Assembly (NCBI GenBank): GCA_022605425.2
Contig: CM061250.1
Location: 372,001-436,000 of the forward strand
From: Hamiltosporidium tvaerminnensis
Lineage: Eukaryota > Microsporidia > Dubosqiidae
Length of the DNA: 64,000 bases
Direction of reading: 5' to 3'
The notes beneath the pieces are model-generated. The model saw only the letters and a list, made by a program, of their open reading frames with translations. It made no database searches and was not told the origin of the DNA. Within the stretch, counting starts at the first letter, position 1; every line of letters begins with the position of its first letter. Position numbers and translations under genes: made by a program. Positions 13,583 through 28,079 of this stretch are shown piece by piece.

Positions 13583-14750
13583 TTATTCAAGAATCACTCG
13601 CCCTACTTTAGCCTTGAGCAGATTTTCTAAAGATTTACGGTAAAAAGAACTTCAATGTTCTCCCGGTATCTCATTAAGTTTTTCGAATTAATATTCTAAA
13701 CTGAGGCTCAGACGTCTACAAACTCAAATTACTTCATTTTTCCAGACTGAGAATACATTCTCAATTGATTAAGAAATAAAGAGTAAAGTGGAAGATATTT
13801 TTTTCGATACGAAGCAATTTCCTCATCATCATTAATTTCAGAATAGAAATAGATTCTAGCATTGTCGAATACAATTTTAGGAGTCAAATTCTTTGCCGTT
13901 GACAACTTTCATTAATCTCTTTAATGAATAATTTGAAGTCTTTACCTTTTACGGCTCTCTCATGAATCTTATGGTATATCATACTATATTTGTTTTTTCG
14001 CAGCGATTACTAAAACATTTCTACTATGGGCTGCAGTTACAGATAAATATGCAGATTCACCTCTCATATTAGTATATCTGCTAGGGCGTGTTACTACCGC
14101 AAACCTAACTTAATCATAAAAAACAAAGTTTTTGTCATCAATATCAACCCCCAACTCACGAAAACTAGTTGCGTAATGTTCGTAGCTCAATTGTCGAAAG
14201 TGAATTTCTATGCTCAGGCACTAATGTTACACGCTTTAAAATGTAGTAGAACTCCCTTAGTCCGCAATCATTTGTACTAGTTGATACATCGATTAAATAT
14301 GCATTTGACTTATTCTGCCAATTCATACTGGGTTTTTGTACATACCAAATCAATAAAGGTTTGTAAGCTCTTTTTTATTTCAAAGGTTAACTCTGAGCGC
14401 CTATCCTCACCCTTTTTGTCTGCAAATACCAACCGGTTTTTAAATATCGTCTAAAGATGCTATTTACCGACTGAAAATTTATTCGATACATCTAAGCAAT
14501 CGCAGAAAGAGAATAGCCTTCTAATGTCATTTCAATTATGCGTTCCTGGTCATTAATAGAAACTGTTTGTTTCCTCAGAGTTGGAATATAGATCAGTGGG
14601 AGGTTTTTATCATGTGATTCCGATGTTTCCACTGAACACTTCAAAAAATTGTCATTTTTTGACTCTATTCATTCTAGTGTTTCTCTGATATGAAAACGAT
14701 ATTCGTTATCGTTAGTATTCTAAGCTGATAAAACGTTTGACAGTTAATTT
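13583..14750 (-). pseudogene. Broken IS630/Tc1-like transposase
   Basis: This minus-strand relic aligns along its length with the intact transposase at 36053-37222. Matching landmarks include the C-terminal stretch (same bases around the final Ile-Leu-Glu codons), the segment giving LxPERRNxLSTIELR, and the start-proximal block around LRKQ and INDQER. Frameshifts, stops and a small rearrangement near 14240-14330 break it. Confidence 0.75.
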
Positions 14751-14864
14751 TAATGAAATAAATTAATTTTTAAATTTTTATTTTTTAAAAATATATGTTT
14801 TATTGATCTAAATTTATGGTTTTTCTTGCGAGGATAATTATATTAAATGAAAACACTTTATATA

Positions 14865-15550
14865 AAAAGGCATGAGTATAGGTCTAGAAAATAGTAGAAT
14901 ATATTTTATTTATACGCAAAATAAATATATAAAAACGCGATCTCCGAAAATAAAATTTCCAATATAAAACTTATTTTACCATTTTTTGACAAAAAGAGGC
15001 AAAAGAAACAAAATCGCAGTCATTCCTGTTCGATTTACAAGGTAATGCTAAGTTTAACGGGGACAATATTTAAGAAAATATTTTATTTAAATTATGTACC
15101 AGCGATATCGAGATAGTGTCAATGTACTAAACTAAGAATATAAAAAAATCGTGTAAAAATCGCTAATTCCTAATATACCTTAGCTTCAAGTAGTAAACTA
15201 ATAAAATTTTCCCTAACAAAATTCTCTTTACGCACAATATTCAGCAATTTATTCAACTTAAAATTTTGTTTGGCTAGTGCAATCGATTTATATAAATTTA
15301 ATATGGCTTTTTGATGTGCGTACTAAATTATTTATTTCCTTTTTTTCCAATCCTTATTTTTGAAAAGTTATTCTATTTGGCTTTAAATTCTTAAAAAACA
15401 TCAAACAAAATATTTAATTATAAAAATAAATTCATATGTATTTATAAACGTAATAAGCTTATCAATTAACAAAGTATAACTTTATTGCACATAAAAATAA
15501 AATTTCAATATCAAGGATTCCTTTATAGTATTTATTCTTTTTTATATCAT
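14865..15550. other. AT-rich gene-free stretch
   Basis: Nothing supportable was seen between the right end of the IS630-like relic and the repeat fragment at 15551. Confidence 0.5.
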
Positions 15551-15676
15551 CGCAGGGGTTACCGATCGAGTAATGGGGTAGCGGTTATTTATGTGTAACC
15601 TAGAACTACGTTAATGTCATAAAAACAAATATAACACTTGCCACTATTGTAAAAATATGTGATTTTTTTTAATAAA
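15551..15676 (+). repeat. 730-bp repeat, 5'-truncated 3' fragment
   Basis: Only the last ~120 bases of the repeat are present. They run from CGCAGGGGTTACCGATCGAG through GGGGTAGCGGTTATTTATG to ACACTTGCCAC and the terminal ATGTGAT. Loss of the 5' part with retention of the 3' end is the usual outcome of incomplete reverse transcription by non-LTR elements. Confidence 0.8.
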
Positions 15677-18600
15677 AAAAATTCTTTTTTATATCTATTA
15701 TTAAACACAAACTATAACATGTGGCTCAAATAAATGTGAATGAATAATCATATACACGAGCAAAATCGAATCTTAGAGCTATTAATTATCATGATAGAAT
15801 TTCCTGTTTATCTCTAACAATCAAAAAATATATATTGATAAACGCATATAAAAGCTTAGGCGCTCAAAGAATACAACATCGAACTACAACAAAGTCTGTA
15901 CATAATGAAATAAAGTCAAGATTAAAACAAATAAATTTTACCTTGGTATCTTAATAAGTGTTTATGCTAGAATAATTAGTAAAATAATGTTATCTTGGCC
16001 ATCTGAGAGATCATAATAGTAAAATGGTAGTTCAAATTGTGCTACTTGCAGAGTCAATGAATCTTAAATTTTATATTGTTTAAAAATGAAAATTAAGAAC
16101 ACCTATTCTAAGTTTTATTATATCAAATATACCATCAAGATTTTAGAAAGCATCGAAGATTTGTGTCTAAATAAAACATTTAAAATTTCTACATACAATA
16201 TACAGTTATAACTATCTAAAATAGATTTGCAGCGTTAAAATAGGAGTTTCATTGCGAATTTGAGTTATTTTTAAATTAGAAAAACCGGGCTATCTAAACA
16301 TATTGATGATTATTTTACATAAGTTTACATATGTCTTAAAAAAAATAGGATTATGTATTATTGAACTTAAAATGTAACGTTAAACATTAATATATATAAT
16401 CTCATATATTTATATCATCTTGGAAAAATTCATAAGACTATCTCTTTTAAAAATTTTAGTACACCTAGAATCAGTTTGAGAGTTTGAAATCGCAGAAAAT
16501 ATCTTATGCACTCTATTACATATATTTTTCATGCTTTTCTTTTTAAAATATTAAATATGCGCGCTAGATTGAAAATAAATAATATTCGAGTATCGTAAAA
16601 GAAGTTCGTCAGAATAAATTTTTGTTTCATGATTTCCCGCTTCTACGAAATAAGCCGTTATTCTGAAGTATAGTAAAAAAATGATGCTATTTTTGTGATA
16701 TAATTTTAGATTTGGCTTTTATTTGAATGAGAAAATTTGACTATTACGAAACTTATATTTAATTCTAATTATTAAGTTAGAATATTGTTTTTTGAACGAT
16801 TAAGATGCTTTCTCAAAGTACTATAAGCATTTTAGGTATGGTAAAAATGTATGGTTTTACGGTATTTTGTACAGAATTAGCATTAATAATCTAATTTATA
16901 TACAATAAGGTCTCATAAATTAAATGAATTATTTCTGATTCTAAGACTTTAAATATGGTTTTTATGTATATATATATTAATATATTTTTTTGGATTATTC
17001 TGTTTTAGAATTATCTTTGAAATATGAAAGTGTATTGAGATGTTTAGATATATATAGCTGATTTTATGGTTATAGCTATAACTTATACACAAAAAAATAT
17101 CTGATTTAAAATTAAGCTTATATAAAATATATTTGCTGGTAAATCTGTATTTTTTATGCTATGTATATTCAATATTTAAACACAAATTATCTTAGTCTAA
17201 ACATCAGAAAGTTTCTATATGCGCGATTTAAGCATTGATTCGCGTTCGTATTTTATGATCAGACTAATTATATTTTGAAATTTAGCATTTGAAGCCATCA
17301 ATAAGCTATTAAAAATTTAACAGTCTTTTGATCTAAAATCCGTTAGAATATAAATTTGTCAGGCGACTTGTTTTTTTTCTTTTTTAGCATGAGTCTAAAT
17401 CTTACACATTATTTAATTATAATAATTTACCGTTTTCGAGCTTATTTCTAAGACAATAGTTGTCTATGTTAAAAGTATGTTAATCATTTTTACAAAAAAA
17501 TATTTTATTTTACTGTTTTGAAATTTTATCTTAATGAATTAGCAAAAAATATGGGGAGAAATGTATTTGTAAAATATTTTTCAGTTTAAATAGAATCTTA
17601 GATCCAATTAACTTAGCCATTGCCACTGACATAAAACACATAGGATTGATACTTAAATTTGAAAAATATGAACGGTTGATATAAATATTATCGCGGAAAA
17701 TAAAACATTGGTATATATGTATTTTTTTCGGGGGTATTTAGGTATTTAAATGGAATAAATTCTTTACAATAATAAAAATTCTTGTATAATTTTTTTTGAG
17801 TACAATTTATTTTTAGAATAAGAAAGTTTTTGAAATAATATTAGCGACTATTCTAGGAGTTTTGCAACATTAAAAACGTAAGATTTCTCGAATCCTTATT
17901 CATTTTCGAAAACAATAATTCTAAATATAATAAATTATGAAATTTTTCATTTCGGTAACAGCTTTTTTATAATTTTGCTTGGGTTTTATATACCATAAAA
18001 TAAAAAATATATGTTTAGATTACATTTTACGTATAAAAACGAGGGGGTAAAATCAGGTCATACACATTCGCTTTTTCGTAACTTACATTTTTAGCGAATC
18101 TTTGCTTTATCAAATTGTGATAATTTAACCAGATGTGGCATAAAAATTTCAATTTATGCATATTAGCTAGCATAATTTTTTTTATATAAAATAAATAATT
18201 GGATTCAAAATAAAATATCTGCGTTCGAACAATTTAATCAAACTAGCGAAGAGAGAAATAGCAAGAAATTCACAGTTAGATTTTGAAATATTTTATAAAA
18301 GACGAAATTTTAAAAGAAACGCAATAATTTGGGTACTAGATTTTAAAATCAGAATAATTGCATTTTTATACAACCATGTAATAAAAATGTAAAAAAGCGG
18401 AGTAGCATTGGTTTGTTAAATCCTTTTATGTTGTTCGAAGTCTCTTATTAAAATCAAGTCTGTGAAACGTGCGTACAAAAATTTATGATTAAATATATTT
18501 TTAAAAATGCGTTAATAACTAAATATGTAATAGTTGGAATCATGTAATCTAATTATTAAAATTTTTTCGTTTTATGGCTAGTATGGTTATAAAATTTTCT

Positions 18601-20578
18601 TTGTTTGTTTTTCATTTTCGGTTTATTTTACGTCATGCTGATACTATTCTCCTGATTATAGTGTAGATTTTAATTATTTCTAGTCCTGTGATTTCTCTAA
18701 GATAATTTTACAAGTTATGATCTTAGGTTTTCTTTAAATGCCCTTGTTTTATACTGAAAATTCTACCATTGATTTTTTATATTCTATACAAGTTCTCTGA
18801 TCTTATATTTATATATTTAATTATAATTTTGAAACTTCTTATATTTATGCAATTTATCTTTCACTTTTATCGGGTAAAATTCTTTTCTTATACATAATAT
18901 GTTGTCGGGACGAGATTTACATAGAGTTTAAACTATAAAAAAGTAAAGGTAAACAAATTTCTCGAGCAATTGTAACATAAAGACAATATAAATTATCCGA
19001 AATTCGGCAGAAAAAATAATTACTTTTGGTTTATCAGTAGAAGTTATTTTTTCCGTAAAAAGGGGCAAAATACTAAAGGAAAAAGCCCTTTTTGATTTCA
19101 ACTTTGATTTATTTTAGTAATTATAATTCCATGTAGACTTTCTTTCGCTTACAAATATAATATATATTTAATTTAAATTGATTTTCTTAGAGCGAATTAA
19201 GACAGATATGAAGTTAAAATTTAAAGCAGTGTTTTTAATAATAAAATAATAAACTTTATTACACCTTTAATTAGCAGGCAAATTACAAATTTTTAAAGAA
19301 AAAAAAAATATTTTCAAAACAAAGTAAGAAGATAATTCTAAAGGTAAAAATTTTTAGCTCTCAGACACTTTATATTTTATTTAAAGACTTTATGGATCTT
19401 AAAGCTCATGGAATGAAAAGATAATTGGCTTAGTAAATAGACTTATTTAGCCTTCATCTAAGAGAATTGAACAAATTTTATAAATCATTTTCTAAATATG
19501 AGGATGTATTTTATTTACTAACTTATAAATGAAAATTCAATAAGAAGTAGTCAGATGGAACACATTCTTTGTATTCTTTAATAGATAAGTTGTAGAAATA
19601 ATGATAATATGATTTATTTAGTGTAGACGTCTTATGAGAAATCAATAGCGGATTACAAAGATTATTTAGTGGAAATATTCTTTATAGAAGAAACTATGGA
19701 TTAAATGATGAGTATATGCTGCCTGTATTAGATATAGTTTTTTCTAAATTTTTAAATTATAAATAGAACTTGAATATAAAACAACTTATTACTCAGAATT
19801 AAGTTATATTTAATATGACCGTTTCATTTTTTAGGAAATAAAATAATATACGTTTAATAACTGTCACAAATTTATCATATATTATCAATACAATTTACAT
19901 CACTAAATGGTTTAACCTTTAAAACATGTTTTTATAAGATCTTATGCTAATTACTTTTCCAATTATTGCATAGCTTACGTATATCAATTCTAATTTTAGT
20001 AAAACATTTAAAATATAATAAAACAATTAAAATTTTTACGTTTCTAAATTTTACCAAGAGAAAGCTTATTATTCTCATATTCAAATATATATTTGAACAA
20101 AGTACATAGAAGAGTTCTTTACTATGAAATTACAGAAAAGCAAATATAAGTGTTAGAAAATACATTATGTAGTTATTTAAATTGAGAAAAAGCTGTTGAT
20201 TAACTTTCTTGTATTCTATAAAGCTATTGAGGTCGAAATATTTCAAGTAAAATTTGTTCGAAATAAAATAAGGCGAGTTAGGTGTGAAAATATTTATTAG
20301 TATGTTGTGAGATAAAATCACATATATTTTCGGCTTTCTAAACTATAAATATAAGAGTTGAAGATTCTATAACAATGTAACTGTTTACCATAGGTTTGTA
20401 ATTGGTTGTTTATATAGCTTGTAATCAATAACTAAAGTTGTATTCTTGGTTAAAAAAAGGCACGAAAACTTTATCTGCTCTCCTGATCACGAACTTAGCC
20501 TAACAAATATTCAATTAAACTTTCGAAATTTAGGGCGTTAATTTAAGATTTGAATCTTTTGAAAAACATTGTAATGGC

Positions 20579-20825
20579 TATACGAGCCTCGTGAATGTCT
20601 CATAAATCTTTGCTATTGTTTTTTTGTTCGCTAAGTATTGACTAATTTTTATTACTTTAGTCTTGAGGGATTCAAATTTGGTTTGCATCTGCGATATAAA
20701 GCTTGTTAGGAGATTTTAAACAGCACGGCTGAGCCATTATATTTAAAATTTGTTCAGTATTTTTTTGAAAAGCTTGAGATTGGATATCTAGGAGTACTAA
20801 TGGTAAGTTCGGCAAGCAGCTTTAC
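20579..20825 (-). pseudogene. Decayed coding-like fragment, coiled-coil-like
   Basis: Two adjoining minus-strand frames read like protein. One contains LLDIQSQAFQKNTEQILNIM; the other contains QMQTKFESLKTKVIKISQYL, then ANKKTIAKIYETFTRLV and a stop. Heptad-like spacing of Leu and Ile suggests a helical or coiled-coil segment. No family recognised. The length is near what chance allows, so this is tentative. Confidence 0.25.
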
Positions 20826-23800
20826 TATAGATCGACAAGAACCGGGCATAATATGAAAATATTGAGCGGTTTCCAATTTTAATATATGATGGATGTATTT
20901 AAATTCAACTAACACTATACTTCTTGGTTAAAATCATAAGCAGTAATATTTAAATATAAGAGAATGTTACAAATTTATACTAAAATGTGTCTCCTTTATC
21001 ATAGATTTGAAACGCTCACAAGACGCCATAAAAAAATAAGAGAAAATGATTTATAATGGAAAAGATAAGAGATGGTATTTCTAGTTAGTTTTTTCTATAC
21101 AGTTTATACTATTTTGAAAAATTAAATAAAATTTTGTTTTTTAAAATGATACCATCTGTTATTTCATTTTATATCCTATAATGTTTTATTGTAGCCTATA
21201 GTATTCTTTGTTTTCGAAAAAATATAATAATGTAATTTTTAAAATATATTTAGTTTTTAAGAATAGAAAACATTACAATATTTGTTATTTGCATTTTTTT
21301 ATTAAATATATTTTATCATATAAGAATTGGATAATTGCAAAGGAACCGCAAATTTGACTTAACAGAAAACCTATGTGGTTTTACTCTAAACGAAATAACC
21401 CTTTCCTTAAAGTTTTGATCTTTTTAAAATAAGAAAACTGTCTAATTTAAATTTAACGTTTTAATAAAACTTTTGTCTATATTCTAAGTTTTCGATACAT
21501 TGTGTAAAACTTTAAAACTTCTTACAAAAATATCATTGGTTCTGTTTTTCGAAAGTATTTTTCTCAGTATGTGATACTTATTCCCTTAAATCTAAATATT
21601 TAGCTTTTCGGGCAAAAAAATTGTCTTATTTCAACAGCAATTTATAATTTTTCATGCCTGATCATTCATCAGTATTTTTTTTTCTTTTTCAACATAAAAT
21701 ATCTGCTAAGACTTTAATAAAATTTAGTATCTATGTTTAGTCAAAATTCAATATAAAAACATACTAACATTGATAGAAAACAACTATCATTGTTCTTTAT
21801 TCTTTATATTTTAACTACAGAAATATTTAAATAAAACTACAAAAATGAATCGACACTTTGTTTTTGAATTTTTTACATATTAATTTACTAAACGTCTACA
21901 TTGTAACAGATATTGGAAAAACCCTAGAACAAAATATTCATATAGAACATTTTCTATTTAAGGAAAGGCATTAGTTTGTCTATTTCATTTAAAATATAGT
22001 CTAGTAATCATCGAATAAATTTAAGAAAATATTTTCGGTTTTCTATTGCAAGGGATACGTAAGTTTTTCAATTTTTCTTTAGGTTAATTCGTTCTTTTTT
22101 AAACTGTATAGAAAATTTTCTTAGCAATCAGGCTTCAAACTTGCATATATTTATAGGTTGTTTAAAATTCAATAAAAAGCCTCTTGAAATGCAGAACCGT
22201 AAAACTACTTAAAAAAATATTAACTGTTGTTTTGTCTTGCGGCAAATCAAATAAAAGCAGATCAAAAAATAGTTTTCAAGAAAAAATTCTGTTATTTATT
22301 ATGTAAACTGTCTCCATAATAAGAATCTAAAGGAATCCGAAAAAGCGAATTCTTTTGTCGACACATCCGAATTATTTTGTATTTTTATGGATTTATCTAT
22401 ATTTTCCTGTATTAAAATGTTCAAATCCTGTCATGCATTTTATTTCAACGTTCACTACAATATACGACGACATTAACAAAGGTTTGTATATATTGTAGGA
22501 TCTAAACAAATTACTACGAGATGTTCAAAAATGTACGAGAAACGTAATATTATGAAAATATATTGTGTAAAAAAAGCTTTCATAGTATAAAAAAAAGTTT
22601 TTTTTGATTATAAAGATTACAAATTTACTATCTTCTGCAACATCAAAAAATTTTAAGCAAACAACAATCTATGCTTTAAAAAGCCGAAATATAATATAGG
22701 TCTGCTTTTATAATTAGATAAAAAAATTTGTGTCTGGGAAAACATCATTTAGTAAATTTTACTCATCTATACATGTGTTGGAAAGAAATATGAGCCAAAT
22801 ATACTTTTTTGATATAGAAATTGAAATTATTGAATGTATTTTTAAAATCGTGATACACTAAATACTATATTTAACAAAAAACGCAAACGAGAAACTCAAC
22901 AAGAGCCTCATAGAAATAATTTCTTATAAGAAGAAAAGATTATCTTTAAATAAAATATATTTAGTGTAACTTCTCTTATCTTTAAAATTCTATGGAGAGA
23001 TAGTGTTTACGAAATTATATTTCTCAGTATAATAGTTTCTTGTCTGGAAAATGAAATATGTATGTTGATTAAATGTTTTGTGAGCTTTGATATTAACTGC
23101 TGTTTTTTTTATTTATAGAGGGAAAATAATATTTTAATTACCTAGATCGCTACCTAACCCGTAAAAAAAGTAATACCAGCTCGTGCTTGTCTCGTCAATC
23201 CATTCATCTTTAAGATCACAATTTTAGATCAGACTCTTTTATAGCGATGCATTTTTACTTTAATAAGATTAAAAATATTAGCTTAATTTCTAGTGAATTT
23301 AATAATTCATATCAACCCTTATATGTTTGCACTTCATCGGTAGGTTGTAAAAAAAATCTTGCATTAGAGTAAATTTATATTTTTTGCTATATAATTTGCT
23401 TTTCGTGCACAAATCACTGTATGCCTGAGACAAAAATAATAAATTATATATTCTCTATAAATAAAGATTGTGCATCTTGGAGTATAGTTGATAAAAAAAA
23501 CTTATTTCTGGAATTTATATGCCAAAATTTACTGTAACGAAGAGCTAAAAAACCAGACCGATCTAGAAACGTTTCAAACGCAAGTAACTAAACCTAGATA
23601 GAAAATTTATGCAGAAAAGCAAAAGCAATATATGGTCTGTCATATTTTTTGCTTAGATTCATCTTTTTCTGGTGTTATTTTCTTTCTGTTTTAATTCTGT
23701 AATAAAGAGCAAATAAATTTGTGGAACCAACATATTTAATTTTTTATAGAACTAGTTTGTATCCAAATATATAAGACAAACAATTTGTTTTTCTTCAGTT

Positions 23801-24127
23801 TGATCTGAACAGATTATATTGCAGGTGAATAAATAATGTTTCATAAACTGCGTTATGTTAGAACAGAAATATTACTAAAGTAGAACTGATTACAGACGAA
23901 TCTATACACCGAAATTTATTTTTTAGTAACGCTTCATTATTTGGAAACGATACAACCGAATATGAAACTCATCTGCAACAATATACCTAATGGTAATTTT
24001 TATTTTTTTCCTGTAAACTTTTTTATATCTCAATAAAAAAAGAGCAAACATGCATGTTTACTAGAACAGTCTAAAAATATGCACTGGCTATTAATATCAC
24101 CAGATGTTAAATTTACTATTTAGGTCT

Positions 24128-24268
24128 TCACATTTTATTATTATAAAAATGTTTCTTACAAATTATGTGAAATTCGTAAGACATAAATACTCTATCAGGT
24201 GGCTTGTGTTTACGTTCAGAGCATTTAATGCCTTTCTCTATCAAAAATCGAGGGTTTGCAAGCCTGTC
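24128..24268 (-). pseudogene. Short coding-like fragment
   Basis: A 46-codon minus-strand open stretch runs DRLANPRFLIEKGIKCSERK, then HKPPDRVFMSYEFHIICKKH, and ends NNKM. Its use of Pro, Arg and Gly codons is unusual for this A/T-rich desert. It has no ATG start and no recognised family. It may be a transposon scrap or chance. Confidence 0.2.
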
Positions 24269-27200
24269 TTATTGCGATAAAATATGATTTAAGGGTATGT
24301 TTATGAAATTTTTATTAAATATGCTTTTATACTCAAAAAATAAACACTTAATAAAAAAATTAATACAAATAATTTATATAATTTACTGGATTTAGACTTT
24401 TTACACTATTTATCTCTCTTAATGCAATCTACATATTTTCATGTTAGAAAATAATAGTAATGCTTTTAACACCGGCATATAACAGTATCAGATTGAAAAT
24501 TTAGGTTGTGAGCTATTTAGTGAAAACTTTCGGTTTAGCGACATATCACTGTATAATTGAACAATAGAGCCGATGAAATTAAAGATTATACGATTTCTTA
24601 AAAGGCAGTAGTTTTAAAGAAAAAAAGAACATGCGTAATTTTTTTTACCTATAGTTTAATTGCTTTAAATAGATTTTGGGACGCTTATCGGAATGTGAAC
24701 TTGTAAACAGATTTGTTGATTTTGTTTAGATGAAAGAATTCGAAAAACCTAATAGATTAATCTAGTTATTTTATAAATTTTCTCTTTCATTGTTACTTTA
24801 TTATTTCCATTTGTTAAAATACTTCTATCTTATTTGAAAACTACGAGAACAAATATATTTTCTTAATGTTACATTCTTGGTTTACACTTTATACATATAA
24901 CGAGGTCTAAGGAGAGCTTAAAAAATCAAAAATTAATACAGCATTTATTTGTTTAAACCTTTTCATTACCAAAATGTATTTTACTTTATACTGGCTTGGG
25001 AAGAATCAACAAAGTATAAATCAAAATTTTAAAATATTCAAGTCAAAAAATATAAATACATGTGATTCAACCAAACTGAGATATTGTAAATACATCAGAT
25101 AAAACAAACGAAGACGTGGTACAAACAAAACTACCTATGGCCTAGATTCAATTATGATGTTCTTATAATCGTCTTTGTTTTATTATATTTTGTTCAAAGA
25201 TATCATAAACTTGTAGATATCAAGCATAATATAAAATATGTTTAAATTATAAACTTTATTTTAAAATCTAGAAATTGATTATATCTATAATTTCTTGATT
25301 AACTATTTACCACAAGAAAAATCTAAAACAAAATTACAAACTGTATGTTTTAAGGTGATATTTTTTGAAATAATAGTCATTTAATTATCTAATCGCGCTT
25401 GTAAATATATATAAAAGATGTTAGGCTAGCAATTATTTATGTAATAGATATATTATGTAAAATTTATTTAAAATTTATTGATCATATTCTTGTATTTACT
25501 AATCAGAGATTAAAAATGCTTTATAAATAATATGTTATTGGGTCGAGTTAAATTGATCTTTACAAATGACTATGCAAAAACAAGCTACTATTATTTAAGA
25601 TATAATATGTTAAAAATATTAGATTTTTGGAATCTGACATGAGGAACAAGCGGTAAGTCTCATTTATTTCCATAGATGTGTTTACTGCGGATATAGAACA
25701 ATTTTCTTCCTATAAATGTATAAAATATTTGTCCTGTATATTATCAAGAAATGATATCTCATATTTTATACGACATAAAATGCTTTAAAATGCTACTAAC
25801 TTGATGATCAAAATATTTTGTAAGTTTATGTTGTTTTGAAAATAAGATTGTTTAACTAAATATACATGCTGAACCTACAAGATTTTAAGCCTTAAACTGC
25901 ACAATTTAAATTAGATACATTAAGACAACGTTTTTTGGCTGTTTTTTTGTTCAAAATCGATAAATCAAATAAAATTTAAATGTCATATGTATAAGAAATT
26001 AATCTATAAAAGCTTATTTACAAATTTATGGTTTTTTATGCTTAAATAGCTCAGTAATATAAAATAGCTTATATTATCTAATGTAGAATATTCTTTTCGT
26101 TTATAAGAAGATTTTTATTTAAACTTACAATTTTAAAATAATAGGTAAATATGTGTATTAAATCGTACACAGAGTTGATCTCGAATGGGAAACGAAATTA
26201 ATTAAACAAATCATTTAGATTTGTGTATACATATTTTTTCAGGGTATATAAATCAGATTGAAATTTTTTTTGTAAAGTTTATACAAATTAATAAAATTAT
26301 TGGAAAATATATCTGCAATCACGAAAATGTTATTTGCTATACAAATCTTTCTATTTTTAATAGATTAGTAAAAAGGATGTATAAATTATGGTTATCTGAA
26401 TATAATAGGTTCTAAATATGGTTGAAGTTAACATTCATTCAGATATAAATAGTACTAACTCGGTCTAACATATTTAACGCATATAATTTCTTGGTATGTT
26501 CATTTAATCGAAATAATACAAAAAGAAAATTATTTTCTTCTTTGGTATTAGCTGTTTTTTTGAATACAAAAGATAGTAATAATTGTATTTAGTAAACCAA
26601 TATTTTATATATAGTTGAGCCACTAAAAATCATTTAGTATAATACATATAAATCCTCGAACATCGAGATAAAAGGGAACAGTAATAAGCAAGTAAATAAG
26701 TAATAATGCATCTAAGAGTTATATATGAATTAAATGTGTATGTTTATAATTTTCAGGTTTGGATTTTATGATAGGTTACAAAAAAATTGTCAGAAGATTA
26801 CAGATTTCAATAAACTTTGAGGATTAATAAATGCTAAATCACTGATATAATATATTTAAAGAATTTTTAACGTCACAAGTGAAAAAAATTATGATCTTAC
26901 TTATGCTAATAATACGATCCTTTGGGTAATTGAGACGGATTTTTTAGGATTGAAAAGACTTTTTAATATATAATATGTTTTTACAGAAATAGTTGTTTAA
27001 AAAAAATATCTTAAACAAAATACCAACGTGTATTTTCTAAGATGGGTAAGTATCGTTAAATAGGCCCAATCTCTGCAGTTGCGTTAGCACCGCAGAATAA
27101 GCAAAAATTCTACTAAAAAGACTAATACAAACACGTTTGACCCTTACTACAGTTTAAGCTGTAATATATTTTAACTTATTTCTTTTAAGTCTAATAACCT

Positions 27201-27359
27201 GTTATATTTATCTCAGGCTACAATTTTAATTTAGAGATTTCGTGATATCGGAGATTATAATTACTAAGTTATCGTTGTATAACATTTTTTGCGTGCATTG
27301 TTTTACATAAAACTTGCTGGAAGTTTTCAAATTTCCGATAAACTAAAACCTTGGCATAT

Positions 27360-27770
27360 CATGCCACGAATTCGGCGGATAGCTCTATCGCGGCTCGCTT
27401 TTGGCCACGGCTCGCATTTTAGTATCTGCTATACTGATTGTACCCGAATTTAGTCAGTTATTCTTACGTACACTTCATATATACATTGCAAAGTAATAAC
27501 TGTAACTCCGCTAAAGCTTGTGTTACTACTCTCGCTGGCCTTAAGCCCGGATAAAGTAGGAGGGTTGAGCATTGGGCTTGCGATTCTATCTGCAAAATCA
27601 TATTGTTACGAAACCAAAATGAAACAACGAAATAAATAAAACAATTTTTGACAAAAATATAAGCTTTATTAGAACCTGGAATTGACTCAGTCTTTTCAGA
27701 GCAGGAGCACTGTCTAATCTTAAGCAAAAATTTAAAATGTAGTATATATATTGTTTTCATAAGAAAATAC
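27360..27770 (-). mobile_element. Possible LTR-retrotransposon 5' remnant, second example
   Basis: Read on the minus strand, the patch has AATAAAGCTTATATTTTTG (a polyadenylation-like signal), then GGTTTCGTAACA near 27600-27612 as a possible LTR 3' end. A short leader follows, then an ATG opening a 40-codon frame (MLNPPTLSGLKASESSN…). G+C is clearly above the surroundings, and the layout parallels 6190-6440. Downstream the frame is lost. A 98-codon frame across the region starts inside the presumed LTR and is probably incidental. No reverse transcriptase follows in the proper direction. Confidence 0.25.
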
Positions 27771-28079
27771 GATGGAAAAGAACAGACGCTTTAAAAATAA
27801 AAAATTTACTGTTTTTAAATGTGGAAATACAAATTATATGTTTATATCTGCCTTTGAGGTAAAAAAACAATATTTTGAAGACGATTTTATACTATTGGCT
27901 TATACACGAACGACTATGTTAAATTAGGATATAAGATCGATTCTTTAACCCTAACCTTGATATGTGTACATGTTCCAAAATAAGATACAAAAGAAAATGA
28001 TAAAGACAGTTTCATTGATATGTTAGAAGAAATATAAAAATCTCTTCGCTTGACATAAAAAAATTATAATAAACCTTAA

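Larger units (their letters stand above)
12742..14860 (-). mobile_element. Decayed IS630/Tc1-like transposon with nested 730-bp repeat
   Basis: This is an old, inverted relative of the element at 35766-38209. Its left end (GAGTTTTTCAAGCAATATCA near 12742) matches that element's GGGTTTTTCGATCAATATAA end. Its right end near 14830-14860 (TTGCGAGGATAATTATATTA…) matches the opposite end of the intact element. The body from 13583 to about 14750 is a broken transposase on the minus strand. A 730-bp repeat is inserted in the left terminal region at 12776-13502. Confidence 0.75.
15677..27355. other. Longest gene desert in the window (~11.7 kb)
   Basis: No intact gene, RNA gene or recognisable transposon was found. 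Long A/T runs dominate. Two short protein-like scraps are listed separately at 20579-20825 and 24128-24268. Some patches of higher G+C (for example 23140-23260 and 23520-23640) may be further relics, but I cannot assign them. Confidence 0.5.

Noticed and set aside
27464-27760. 98-codon minus-strand frame as a gene
   Set aside because: It opens in what looks like LTR sequence with a polyadenylation-like signal and has no recognisable domain; better treated as part of a repeat.
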